Source: Methylococcaceae bacterium (lineage in GTDB: Bacteria > Pseudomonadota > Gammaproteobacteria > Methylococcales > Methylomonadaceae). Taken from it: a stretch of DNA of 7,450 bases. Where the stretch lies: assembly GCA_013140465.1 (NCBI GenBank), contig JABFST010000479.1, forward strand, positions 1-7,450. The letters run 5' to 3'. Below are positions 1 to 6,859 of this stretch, piece by piece; position 1 is the stretch's first letter, and each line of letters begins with the position of its first letter. A program made the translations under genes and the position numbers. Under the pieces are notes generated by a model that saw only the letters and a list, made by a program, of their open reading frames with translations, did not search any database and was not told where the DNA came from.

Positions 1-1986
1 TGTCGCGACCTCAAAAATCACCAGCGTACCTTGTTCACCCGCTGCCGCCAGCGTTTGCCCATCGGGGCTGACGGCGAGAGTTTGCAAAGGATAACCCGCA
101 CCCTCATACACTTGTTCAGCAGCCCCACCTTTAAGTGCGCTAAAGCTTGCCAACAAATTGCGTTGGTGTTGTTTGCTGGCGGGGATGGTTTTATCGAGTG
201 CGTAGGTTTTGGCTAAGATGGCTTTCGCCCCGGCGTAATCTTCGCCTTTTGCCAATAAGGCGGCGTGGGTGAGCTGGGCTTGATAGAGTTCGGTCGTGCG
301 TTGTTGTTCGGTGTGTTCGGCGTTTTGGCGTTCTACCAGTGCCCAATAGGTCAGCCCTCCGGCTATCAACGAGACACAGCTTAAGCCTAGGCTAATCCGC
401 CGCGCTAGCTCTAATTTTTGCTGCTGGGCGTGTTTTTGCTCGGCGAGTTGTTGGTCTTTTGCGATGCGGCTAAGGCTGATGTAGTGTTCTAACAGGCGGA
501 TGTCGTCAGCGGCTTGATGTTCGGGGAGTATGCTTTCGGCGGTGTTTTGGGTGTAACGGGCCGCCCAGATTGCTGTGGGTTTAAATTGGCTTAACCAAGC
601 TTCAGCGGGTTCCAATTCGGGGGATTCTAATAAGTTGGTAAAGCCGTCTTGGTTTTGGCGGCGCGTGGCTTCATCTAGCCAGCGTTGGTATTTTTTCAGT
701 TGTTCGGCTTCGTCTGCCATCCATTTTTGTAAGCGTTGCCAATGCCTAATCAAGCTTTCGTGGCTGATGTCGATAATGGTGTCGGGCTGGTTTTCGCTTA
801 AAACCTGCTGGCTGGGCGGCAACAAAAAGCCGCAGCCGGGTTGCCGGAACACATCAATCACAGTGATGACTTCTAGGTACGGCCTTTGGCAGCTATAGAC
901 CAGTTTTGCCAAGGTTTGTGGGCGACGGGTGTCGCGTTTTTCTAGGTCTTGTGCGGTCAGTAGGCGGAACAGGTGTTCGGCTAAGGGTTGTTGGCGTGGG
1001 CTTAGGGCGTTGTAAACTTCGTCGGCATGGTTGGATAAGATGAGGCTAAGGAAGTTAAGGCCGTCGGTTTGGTGTTTAGATTCGTGGGCGTTAGCGAGTT
1101 GGTGGTAATGGGTTAGGGTGAGTTGGGGGTGTTGGCTGTCCTCTCCCATTGGCGAGGGTGTTGGGTTGGTGGGATTAGCCAAATTCCATAAGCGCATCAG
1201 GCTGTGTTGCAGCAAGGGCAGTTGGTCGGGGTTGGTGTCGGCATCGTCTAGCAATTGGCTAACCAGCGCGGGTTCTATGTCGCCTTTGCACACAAAAGCA
1301 GGTTCTTCTATCGCGGCGCGCAGTTGTTGGCTGTTCAGGCGCGGGGTGAGGTATAGCCCTTGGTTGATGGCTTCGGCTAAACCTGCAAATTGGGCGCAAT
1401 CGCCTAAAAAATCCGAACGCATGGTGATGACCACATAAATGCGCTCGGAAATGTGTTCGGCAGCCAGCGGATAGGCCGTGCTGCTGGCGAGCAATAAGCC
1501 CACAAACAAGGCTGCTTCTAGGGCTGCGCCTTGTTCGGCATAGCGGAACACTTCTTCAAATTGGTCGCAAACAATCAGCAATTGGGCGTTGTTGGCGGGC
1601 GGGTATTCGGCGAGCAATTCGTGCAAGCTGAGCGAGCCTAGGCGTAGGCGTTGCTCTAGGCTGGCGGCAGTGTAGTGTTGGGCAAGTTCGGGCTGCAATA
1701 CGCTGAGGAGTTGTTCCGCCAAGGCTTTGAACGGGTGGTTGCCGGGCCGCATTTCGACAATGCGCCAATAGCTGCTAGGCGTGGCTAAAAAACCCGCTTC
1801 CAAACCCGCTATTAAGCCTGTTTTTACTAAAGACGATTTGCCGCAACCGGAATTGCCGATGACCGCCAAAAACCGATGGCTACCCAAGCGGGCTATCAGT
1901 TCGTCGCTGTGTTGTTCGCGGCCAAAAAACAGTTCGGTTTCGTGGCGTTCAAACGGGCGTAAGCCTATGTAGGGGGTGGTGTTCAT
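1..1986 (-). CDS. nSTAND1-type NTPase with C-terminal WD40 repeats (3' end outside window)
   Basis: The frame is open without a stop from ATG at 1986 to the left edge, giving 662 residues of a longer protein. In order it shows the nSTAND1 entry motif GLRPF (residues 8-12) and FFGRE (20-24), a Walker A loop GNSGCGKSS (44-52), a Walker B box LLIVCDQFEEVF (136-147), an MRSDF segment (189-193), the family motif ISHESLIRHW (407-416), a hydrophobic stretch at about 530-550 that could be one membrane helix, a helical segment, and a first WD40 blade with SPDGQTLAAAG (640-650). STAND NTPases act as switches: ligand sensing by the repeats drives NTP-dependent oligomerisation and activates an effector. 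No effector domain is present at the N-terminus; the TIR protein encoded just upstream on the same strand could supply it (inference). The ATG is the first in frame after a stop at 2101-2103 and falls just before GLRPF. No clear Shine-Dalgarno precedes it. The family call is firm; the sensed ligand is unknown. Confidence 0.9.
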   Translation of the reverse strand, partial: MNTTPYIGLRPFERHETELFFGREQHSDELIARLGSHRFLAVIGNSGCGKSSLVKTGLIAGLEAGFLATPSSYWRIVEMRPGNHPFKALAEQLLSVLQPELAQHYTAASLEQRLRLGSLSLHELLAEYPPANNAQLLIVCDQFEEVFRYAEQGAALEAALFVGLLLASSTAYPLAAEHISERIYVVITMRSDFLGDCAQFAGLAEAINQGLYLTPRLNSQQLRAAIEEPAFVCKGDIEPALVSQLLDDADTNPDQLPLLQHSLMRLWNLANPTNPTPSPMGEDSQHPQLTLTHYHQLANAHESKHQTDGLNFLSLILSNHADEVYNALSPRQQPLAEHLFRLLTAQDLEKRDTRRPQTLAKLVYSCQRPYLEVITVIDVFRQPGCGFLLPPSQQVLSENQPDTIIDISHESLIRHWQRLQKWMADEAEQLKKYQRWLDEATRRQNQDGFTNLLESPELEPAEAWLSQFKPTAIWAARYTQNTAESILPEHQAADDIRLLEHYISLSRIAKDQQLAEQKHAQQQKLELARRISLGLSCVSLIAGGLTYWALVERQNAEHTEQQRTTELYQAQLTHAALLAKGEDYAGAKAILAKTYALDKTIPASKQHQRNLLASFSALKGGAAEQVYEGAGYPLQTLAVSPDGQTLAAAGEQGTLVIFEVAT

Positions 1987-2022
1987 GGTTGTTGTGTTAG
2001 TGAAGATTAAGCATAGACAGCT

Positions 2023-2093
2023 GGAGTGCAATGGCTTTAGACATTGCCGTGTTGGCAATATGACCCGTACAACGTCTAAAGCCGTTGTACTCC
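2023..2093. repeat. 71-bp imperfect palindromic element
   Basis: The left arm (2023-2046) starts GGAGTGCAATGGCTTTAGAC and the right arm (2070-2093) reads CAACGTCTAAAGCCGTTGTA then CTCC. The 24-base arms pair with three mismatches around a short loop that itself holds a small TTGCC/GGCAA hairpin. A near-identical single right arm lies at 7082-7105, so this is a dispersed repeat family. It sits 37 bases upstream of the nSTAND start codon. Confidence 0.85.
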
Positions 2094-2100
2094 GACTTTT

Positions 2101-2311
2101 TTATAGTTCCCACGCTCCGCGTGGGAATTCATCCTGCAACGCTCCTGCGTTGCGGTGCTAACGCGCAACATCAAAGCCAAGAAGACGCTGGAGCGTCTGT
2201 TGCTGCATTCCCACGCAGAGCGTGGGAATGATGGCAACTCCGTTCCCAAGCCCTGCTTGGCGTGGTGGATACGTCAAGCAGAGATTGGGAACGAGACAAT
2301 GTTTTTGGATT
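2101..2311. repeat. 211-bp tandem block, copy 1, with nested hairpins
   Basis: This is the first of two direct copies with a 211-base period. It contains several hairpins: TTCCCACGC/GCGTGGGAA (arms 2107-2115 and 2119-2127), GCAACGC/GCGTTGC (2136-2142 and 2147-2153), AGACGC/GCGTCT (2183-2188 and 2193-2198), ATTCCCACGC/GCGTGGGAAT (2207-2216 and 2220-2229), and a longer pair GTTCCCAAG...CTTGGGAAC-like (2242-2259 and 2275-2292, two mismatches). The TTCCCACGC palindromes resemble short repeats scattered in many bacterial genomes. Confidence 0.9.
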
Positions 2312-2510
2312 TTATAGTTCCCACGCTCCGCGTGGGAATTCATCCCGCAACGCTCCTGCGTTGCGGTGCTAACGCGCAACATCAAAGCCAAGAAGACGCT
2401 GGAGCGTCTGTTGCGGCATTCCCACGCAGAGCGTGGGAACGATGGCAACTCCGTTTCCAAGCCCTGTTTGGCGTGGTGAATACCTCAAGCAGAGCTTGGG
2501 AACGAGACAA
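2312..2510. repeat. 211-bp tandem block, copy 2 (ends early)
   Basis: The second copy follows the first directly with the same hairpin order. It differs by scattered substitutions, for example CATCCC for CATCCT, TTGCGGC for TTGCTGC, GTTTCC for GTTCCC, and GAATACC for GGATACG. It stops matching at about 2510, 21 bases before the stop codon of the TIR gene. The high similarity points to a fairly recent tandem duplication. Confidence 0.9.
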
Positions 2511-2530
2511 AATCTGCGCTTGTTGCCGGA

Positions 2531-3952
2531 TTATGTGTTAAGTGCCTGAATAAATTCCGGCAAATAGGTTTCGATTTCTTTGGGCGGACAGATGTAAGTC
2601 TTTAGGTTCGGAATATATATTCCCAGCTCAGGTTTGTTGGCATCTTGATGGACAGCATAGATTTTTAGGCCATTGCTGTACCTGTAACAATTCGTTAGGT
2701 TTCTTTTCAACCAAGTGGTATCGCTTTTAACATACAGTATTAACAAAGCATCACAAAAGCCCAGCGTGGCTATTATGTCTTTATTCATTATTTGCTCTGA
2801 ATTCACAATTGGAACGTGTCCTATTTTATGGGCGCGTAATTGCTGCTCGACGGTCTGCAATAAATCAGTGTCTTCGGGTGCACTGCACACCATAATCATG
2901 CTGTTAAGTACCCCGCCAAACTCGATTTGTTGGCGGGTTTGTTCTTGTGCCAAACGTTGATGGCTTTGCCATTGCTGTTGGGTGGCTTTTAGCTGTTCGG
3001 CAACAAGTAAGGCTAGTTTATCGGCCATCACATAATAAGCTGCGTCAGTCATGGGAATAATGCCTAGTTGATCGTCATCCACCCAAAATTTGTGGCGAGT
3101 TGGGCCATTTAAACTTCCCGCGTGTTTACATGGTTCGTATTCCACCAAAAACAGGGCTTTTTGTTTGGCAAGTTGGTTAAAGGCAGCAGATTCAACCTTG
3201 TGCTGTTGGTAATAAGCAGGAGTGGCTATTGCCAGCAAGGTGGCGGTGGAGTCGGCTAGGTTATCATCGCTGCTAGCGATGATTTGGATGCCGTCATAGG
3301 TACTCAAGAACCTTTGCAGTTGCTTTCTTAAATACCCACAGAGGTTGTTGGCCCACTCGGCATCTTTTTCGTTATGGCTAATCACCACATCATAGTGGCA
3401 GTTGGGGACGTAGGTGGTTTTGGTTGTGGGCGGCGATACGGGGGTTGCTAAGGTTTTTAGCTGTTGGCAGATATGTTCGGCAATTATGCAAATGTTATTG
3501 GTAAATGCAGCACTCGTGGGTTTAAGTGTTTGTTGCACCTTATGGGCAATGGTTTTGTAAAAATGAGTGCGTTTTTTACCCGCTAATTTGGGATAACTAT
3601 TTAGTTTTTCTTTGTCAATCGGCAATAATTCGATGGCAAACAAACAGTCTTCAGCCGTATTGTTTTGTGCAAATGCCAGATATTCTTTTTGTGTCCAGTC
3701 GCTACTGACATAACTTGGCGAGGTAATGGCAAGAAAGAGTGCTGATTGTCCAGCAGCTGTAACACACTTCTCAATTGCATGGTTGGGTTGCATTTGGTCG
3801 TCAAAAAAAATGTCCAGTTCTTGGCTGTCCCCTAATTTTGTTTTAACCTGCTGATAAAGTTGTTCTTTAAATTTGACTACCCAGTTTTGAATATTGTCAT
3901 TATGTGCGTAGCTGATAAACACATCGTGTTGGACGTTTTTAAGGAATGCCAT
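2531..3952 (-). CDS. TIR-domain protein with three tandem TIR or TIR-like modules
   Basis: The protein is 473 residues long with no signal peptide or membrane helix. An N-terminal TIR domain starts at HDVFISYAHNDN (9-20) and includes SPSYVSSDWTQKE (78-90), which matches the TIR pattern of a serine/tyrosine stretch followed by W-x3-E; Glu90 is the putative NADase catalytic residue. A second module (about 186-270) starts YDVVISHNEKDAEW and has AIATPAYYQQHKVESAAF; Glu254 aligns with Glu90 if two residues are missing, but the tryptophan is lost. A third (about 351-455) starts MIMVCSAPED and has SDTTWLKRNL, where Asn418 takes the glutamate position. A helical Q-rich segment (about 308-345) links modules two and three. 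TIR domains either cleave NAD+ or act as adaptors. The gene lies upstream of an nSTAND1-WD40 gene on the same strand, suggesting an effector and sensor pair (inference). AAGGG lies 8 bases before the ATG. The gene looks more AT-rich than its neighbours, which is compatible with transfer. Confidence 0.88.
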   Translation of the reverse strand: MAFLKNVQHDVFISYAHNDNIQNWVVKFKEQLYQQVKTKLGDSQELDIFFDDQMQPNHAIEKCVTAAGQSALFLAITSPSYVSSDWTQKEYLAFAQNNTAEDCLFAIELLPIDKEKLNSYPKLAGKKRTHFYKTIAHKVQQTLKPTSAAFTNNICIIAEHICQQLKTLATPVSPPTTKTTYVPNCHYDVVISHNEKDAEWANNLCGYLRKQLQRFLSTYDGIQIIASSDDNLADSTATLLAIATPAYYQQHKVESAAFNQLAKQKALFLVEYEPCKHAGSLNGPTRHKFWVDDDQLGIIPMTDAAYYVMADKLALLVAEQLKATQQQWQSHQRLAQEQTRQQIEFGGVLNSMIMVCSAPEDTDLLQTVEQQLRAHKIGHVPIVNSEQIMNKDIIATLGFCDALLILYVKSDTTWLKRNLTNCYRYSNGLKIYAVHQDANKPELGIYIPNLKTYICPPKEIETYLPEFIQALNT

Positions 3953-3960
3953 AAGGTTTG

Positions 3961-3966
3961 CCCTTT
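3961..3966 (-). promoter_or_regulatory. ribosome binding site of the TIR gene
   Basis: On the minus strand AAAGGG is followed by eight bases and the ATG at 3952. It supports the chosen start, which also sits just ahead of the first TIR beta strand. Confidence 0.5.
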
Positions 3967-3992
3967 AGGTCTTTGAGTTGTAAATGGCGGGG

Positions 3993-4001
3993 ATTTTAGC
4001 A
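3993..4001 (-). promoter_or_regulatory. candidate extended -10 promoter element for the TIR gene
   Basis: On the minus strand this reads TGCTAAAAT: a TGn extension joined to TAAAAT, five of six matches to the sigma-70 -10 hexamer. It lies about 40 bases before the start codon. No good -35 hexamer is seen 16-18 bases upstream, so the call rests on the extended -10 alone. Confidence 0.3.
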
Positions 4002-4067
4002 CCCTAAACGCGGCTAGTGTGTGGAATTTATGGGGGATGGCGATTAGTTTAGCCCCCCTCTCCCCAG

Positions 4068-4088
4068 CCCTCTCCCGGAGGGAGAGGG
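4068..4088. repeat. CCCTCTCCC/GGGAGAGGG palindrome
   Basis: A perfect 9-base inverted repeat with the loop GGA. It belongs to the CTCTCCC-type short intergenic repeats common in proteobacterial genomes. Its right arm is the start of the tandem array that follows. Confidence 0.75.
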
Positions 4089-4168
4089 GGTTGTTGGCTA
4101 CTTGCTGAGGGAGAGGAGTTGTTGGCTACTTGCTGAGGGAGAGGAGTTGTTGGCTACTTGCTGGGGGA
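4080..4168. repeat. 28-bp tandem repeat array, three units plus a partial
   Basis: The unit begins GGGAGAGGAGTTGTTGG and ends CTACTTGCTGA. Units start at 4080 (29 bases, one extra G), 4109 and 4137, with a partial start at 4165. The units are nearly identical. There are no unique spacers, so this is a simple tandem array. A further unit lies at 4446-4473, beyond the 272-bp insertion. Confidence 0.9.
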
Positions 4169-4440
4169 GCATAGGTATCTACACAAGTTTGAACAAGTTA
4201 TAAAAGCACCGTCATACTGGCATGGATGCCAGACAAATCCGCCGGGAGCGGATTTGCATTAACCCGTTAGGGTGCAGGGCAGGATAGCCCTGCATGAATC
4301 CAGTCACACGGATGTGAATGTTCACTATGACGGCAATGCTAAACCAAGCACTTACAGCTTCCCGAAGCGACCGTCCGTGGCACTGGGTTCCGGCATCCAT
4401 GCCGGAATGACGGGCTAATGACTTGTATAGATACATATGC
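4169..4440. mobile_element. MITE-like element, 272 bp, with terminal inverted repeats
   Basis: The ends are inverted repeats of 20 bases, GCATAGGTATCTACACAAGT (4169-4188) and the complement of ACTTGTATAGATACATATGC (4421-4440), with 18 of 20 matches. Inside is a second inverted pair, GTCATACTGGCATGGATGCC (4211-4230) against GGCATCCATGCCGGAATGAC (4392-4411), also 18 of 20. Near the centre is a perfect hairpin TGCAGGGC/GCCCTGCA (4273-4280 and 4287-4294). There is no transposase frame, so it would need a helper in trans. It interrupts the 28-bp tandem array: CTGGGGGA (4161-4168) stands on its left and CTGAGGGA (4442-4449) on its right. These could be a target duplication or simply two array units. 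The minus-strand frame across it does not resemble a protein. Confidence 0.65.
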
Positions 4441-4445
4441 CCTGA

Positions 4446-4473
4446 GGGAGAGGGGTTGTTGGCTAGCTGCTGA
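4446..4473. repeat. isolated 28-bp array unit right of the MITE-like element
   Basis: Starts GGGAGAGGGGTTGTTGG and ends CTAGCTGCTGA, matching the units at 4080-4164 with two or three substitutions. It shows that the array once continued and was split by the element at 4169-4440. Confidence 0.8.
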
Positions 4474-4575
4474 CCGACAAGCCTTTGCATTTGGCATATC
4501 TCACTAGACTAGCCAGTAAGCGTTTTCTGCCTAGGTGATAAGATTGGTGGCAACTTCCTATAAGCGGCACAATAA

Positions 4576-4608
4576 AGACCTGCGAGGTTTTTAAAACCTC
4601 GCAGGTCT
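4576..4608 (-). terminator. perfect 16-bp inverted repeat, candidate terminator of the yaeQ-ybiT operon
   Basis: AGACCTGCGAGGTTTT and its exact reverse complement flank a single base. Read on the minus strand it lies 47 bases after the ybiT stop codon and is followed by TTTATT, so it could act as an intrinsic terminator, although the T run is short. The same palindrome type also occurs as a dispersed repeat in other genomes, so it may be a repeat used as a terminator. Confidence 0.55.
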
Positions 4609-4655
4609 GCGGCTATTTCTATCTCGCGGATAGGGTTGGTCGATTGTCGTAAAAG

Positions 4656-6242
4656 CTAGGCTTGGCTATTTAAATAATCTTCATAATTGCCGCTAAAATC
4701 GACGATGCCGTTAGGGGTCAGTTCGATAATGCGGGTAGCGAGTGAAGACACAAACTCGCGGTCATGGCTGACAAAAATCAAGGTGCCGGGGTAGTTTTCC
4801 AGCGCGGTGTTTAAGGATTCTATCGATTCCATGTCCAAGTGGTTGGTGGGTTCGTCTAAGACCAAAATGTTGTTTTTTTGCAGGATGAGCTTGCCAAACA
4901 ACATGCGGCCTTGTTCGCCGCCGGAAATGACTTTTACGGATTTGTAGATTTCGTCATTGGAAAACAACAGCCGCCCTAACGTGCCGCGTATGGTTTGGTC
5001 GTCGTCGGTTTCTTTGCGCCATTGCCCCATCCATTCAACCAACGGCAGGTCTTCGGCAAAGTCGTCGGCATGGTCTTGGGTAAAGTAGCCGACATCGGCG
5101 TTTTCTGACCACTTTACCGTGCCGGTGTCGGGGGTCAAATCACCGACCAAGGTGCGCAAGAGTGTGGATTTGCCGATGCCGTTAGGGCCGATAACGGCGA
5201 TGCGTTCGCCCACGGCGACCATGAGTTTGAGGTTTTGGAACAAGGGCTGTTCGCTATAGCCTTTGCTGACATCTTCAACTTCCAAAGCCAGACGGTGCAG
5301 TTTTTTGGTTTGGTCAAAACGGATGAACGGGCTGACGCGGCTAGAAGGTTTGACTTCATCGAGCTTGATTTTATCGAGTTGTTTGGCGCGTGAGGTGGCT
5401 TGCTTGGCTTTGGAGGCGTTGGCAGAAAAGCGGCTGACGAAGGTTTGCAGTTCGGCAATTTGGGCTTTTTTCTTGGCGTTGCCCGCCAACAGGCGCGCGC
5501 GCACTTCGGTGACGGCGATCATGTAGTCGTCGTAGTTGCCGGGATAGACGCGCAGTTCGCCATAGTCCATATCCGCCATGTGCGTACAGACGCTGTTTAA
5601 GAAATGGCGGTCATGCGAGATGATGACCATCGTGCAGTTGCGTTGGTTAAGGATGTCTTCCAGCCAGCGGATGGTGTTGATGTCGAGGTTGTTGGTGGGT
5701 TCGTCCAAGAGCATGATGTCGGGATTGGCAAACAAAGCTTGGGCCAATAACACGCGCAACTTCCAGCCGGGTGCAACTGCACTCATCAGGCCGTTATGTT
5801 GTTCTAGGGGAATGTCTAAGCCCAACAGCAATTCGCCCGCGCGGGCTTCGGCGGTGTAACCGTTGTATTCGGCAAACACGGCTTCCAGTTCGGCGGCGTG
5901 CATGTAGTCGTCTTCGGTGGCTTCCATATTAGCGTAGATGGCATCGCGTTCGGACATTGCCGCCCACATTTCGGCGTGGCCCATCATGACCACATCCAGT
6001 ACGCGGTAGTCTTCATAAGCAAATTGGTCTTGGCGCAAATTGCCCAGCCGTTCGTTGGGGCTGATGCTGACGTTGCCAGCGGAAGGCTCAAGGTCGCCGC
6101 TTAAGATTTTCATAAACGTGGATTTGCCGCAGCCGTTGGCGCCGATCAGGCCGTAACGGTTGCCGTCGCCAAATTTGACGGAGACGTTTTCAAACAGGGG
6201 TTTTGCCCCAAATTGCATGGTAAGGTTAGCTGTAGAAATCAA
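4656..6242 (-). CDS. ybiT: ABC-F family ATPase YbiT
   Basis: A soluble ABC-F protein with two nucleotide-binding domains and no membrane segment; this family binds the ribosomal E site and relieves stalled or blocked translation. With the TTG start it has 528 residues; E. coli YbiT has about 530. Domain 1 has Walker A GANGCGKS (34-41), the YbiT-type degenerate signature [14 protein letters not shown] (157-170), Walker B IMLLDEP (176-182) with Glu181, and switch His210. The charged inter-domain linker (about 229-305) includes [20 protein letters not shown]. Domain 2 has Walker [10 protein letters not shown] (352-360), signature [12 protein letters not shown] (440-451), Walker B ILVLDEP (459-465) with Glu464, and His493. 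An in-frame ATG at 6305 would add 21 unmatched residues and overlap yaeQ, whereas TTG at 6242 gives [12 protein letters not shown], which matches the family N-terminus. GAG stands nine bases before the TTG. The gene follows yaeQ by 44 bases and is probably co-transcribed. Confidence 0.95.
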   Translation of the reverse strand: MISTANLTMQFGAKPLFENVSVKFGDGNRYGLIGANGCGKSTFMKILSGDLEPSAGNVSISPNERLGNLRQDQFAYEDYRVLDVVMMGHAEMWAAMSERDAIYANMEATEDDYMHAAELEAVFAEYNGYTAEARAGELLLGLDIPLEQHNGLMSAVAPGWKLRVLLAQALFANPDIMLLDEPTNNLDINTIRWLEDILNQRNCTMVIISHDRHFLNSVCTHMADMDYGELRVYPGNYDDYMIAVTEVRARLLAGNAKKKAQIAELQTFVSRFSANASKAKQATSRAKQLDKIKLDEVKPSSRVSPFIRFDQTKKLHRLALEVEDVSKGYSEQPLFQNLKLMVAVGERIAVIGPNGIGKSTLLRTLVGDLTPDTGTVKWSENADVGYFTQDHADDFAEDLPLVEWMGQWRKETDDDQTIRGTLGRLLFSNDEIYKSVKVISGGEQGRMLFGKLILQKNNILVLDEPTNHLDMESIESLNTALENYPGTLIFVSHDREFVSSLATRIIELTPNGIVDFSGNYEDYLNSQA

Positions 6243-6286
6243 GGTGTTGTACTCAAGGGTAAGAAAAAAAGGGTAACTGCGTGGGC

Positions 6287-6829
6287 TTATGTCGCCGATA
6301 GCCAAGTGTCGGGTTTGACGGTCGCGTTCTGGTGTTCGTCACTGAGCCATAACTGCCCGTCTTGTAAGCTGATTTGCAAGTGCATAGTACGTTTGACCAA
6401 AGGCATCAGTGCGTCGGTGTCGGCTTTGGGCAGATTGACGACGGTCAGGTTGGTAAAGCGTTCGAGCTTGTGCTGGATTTGTTGCCACCACAAGCTGTTG
6501 CGCCCGCCGTAAGTGTAAACATACACTTGCTTGGCGCGATGGCACGCTTTACGGATGCGCTTGTCGTCGGGCATACCTACGTCTATCCAGACATCAATCT
6601 CATCGGTCAGGCTTTTTTGCCAAAGGTCGGGTTCGTCGTCGCTGCTTAAGCCTTTGGTAAAGTGTAGGTTCTCATCGGCATGGATGATAAACGCCAGCAA
6701 CCGTACCATCATCCGTTCTTCAGTTTCTGAAGGGTGTAAGGCCAGGGTGAGGTGATGGTCGTGATAATAGCCTCTGTCCATGTCAGCAATCTGACAGTCG
6801 GCTTTATAGATGGTGGACTTAAGTGCCAT
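6287..6829 (-). CDS. yaeQ: YaeQ family protein
   Basis: The 180-residue product matches the family length (E. coli YaeQ is about 181) and opens with the family N-terminus [19 protein letters not shown]. Conserved segments are [16 protein letters not shown] (32-47), DDEPDLW (64-70), [18 protein letters not shown] (79-96), a WWQQ segment (114-117), and the C-terminal [18 protein letters not shown] (147-164). The fold belongs to the PD-(D/E)XK nuclease-like superfamily. E. coli YaeQ was described as compensating for loss of the elongation factor RfaH, but its biochemical activity is not settled. No membrane segment or signal peptide is present. It is the first gene of a likely two-gene operon with ybiT. 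No strong Shine-Dalgarno is seen before the ATG; the start is supported by the conserved N-terminus. Confidence 0.95.
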   Translation of the reverse strand: MALKSTIYKADCQIADMDRGYYHDHHLTLALHPSETEERMMVRLLAFIIHADENLHFTKGLSSDDEPDLWQKSLTDEIDVWIDVGMPDDKRIRKACHRAKQVYVYTYGGRNSLWWQQIQHKLERFTNLTVVNLPKADTDALMPLVKRTMHLQISLQDGQLWLSDEHQNATVKPDTWLSAT

Positions 6830-6859
6830 TGGCTAAGTAGGTATCAAGTGAAGGCTGTT

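Larger units (their letters stand above)
1987..2530. other. gene-free spacer between the TIR and nSTAND genes, filled with repeats
   Basis: These 544 bases carry no credible gene. They consist of an inverted-repeat element (2023-2093) followed by two tandem copies of a 211-bp hairpin-rich block (2101-2510). Reading frames through the block give peptides such as SHAERGN and PTLRVG, which are translations of the palindromes. If the TIR and nSTAND genes are co-transcribed, their message would contain this strongly structured segment. No promoter for the nSTAND gene could be picked out with confidence. Confidence 0.8.
3953..4655. other. gene-free repeat region between ybiT and the TIR gene
   Basis: About 700 bases without a supportable gene. 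From left to right it holds the putative TIR-gene promoter, a GGGAGAGGG palindrome with a short tandem array (4068-4168), a MITE-like element (4169-4440), one more array unit (4446-4473), a stretch with no recognised content (4474-4575), and a perfect inverted repeat next to the end of ybiT (4576-4608). Confidence 0.75.

Noticed and set aside
575..1768. Frames of 70-107 codons on both strands within 1-1986
   Set aside because: They overlap the continuous 662-residue nSTAND frame, which has full domain support, and show no motifs of their own.
1..1986. Frameshift or pseudogene in the nSTAND gene
   Set aside because: The frame reads without interruption from 1986 to base 1 and all expected motifs occur in order in one frame; completeness past the left edge cannot be judged.
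1976..2541. Small frames on both strands through the spacer repeats (about 61, 128 and 100 codons)
   Set aside because: Their peptides (SHAERGN, SHAPRGN, PTLRVG) are translations of the palindromic repeats and recur with the 211-bp period. They have no ribosome binding site and no protein-like conservation.
4080..4473. Possible CRISPR array
   Set aside because: The 28-bp units abut each other with no unique spacers, and the only gap holds a 272-bp inverted-repeat element. No cas gene is in the window.
4212..4490. Minus-strand 92-codon frame across the MITE-like element
   Set aside because: It is made almost wholly of the element's inverted repeats plus one array unit and resembles no transposase or other family.
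5135..6104. Several 60-107 codon frames inside ybiT on both strands
   Set aside because: All are out-of-frame readings of a complete, well-matched ABC-F gene.
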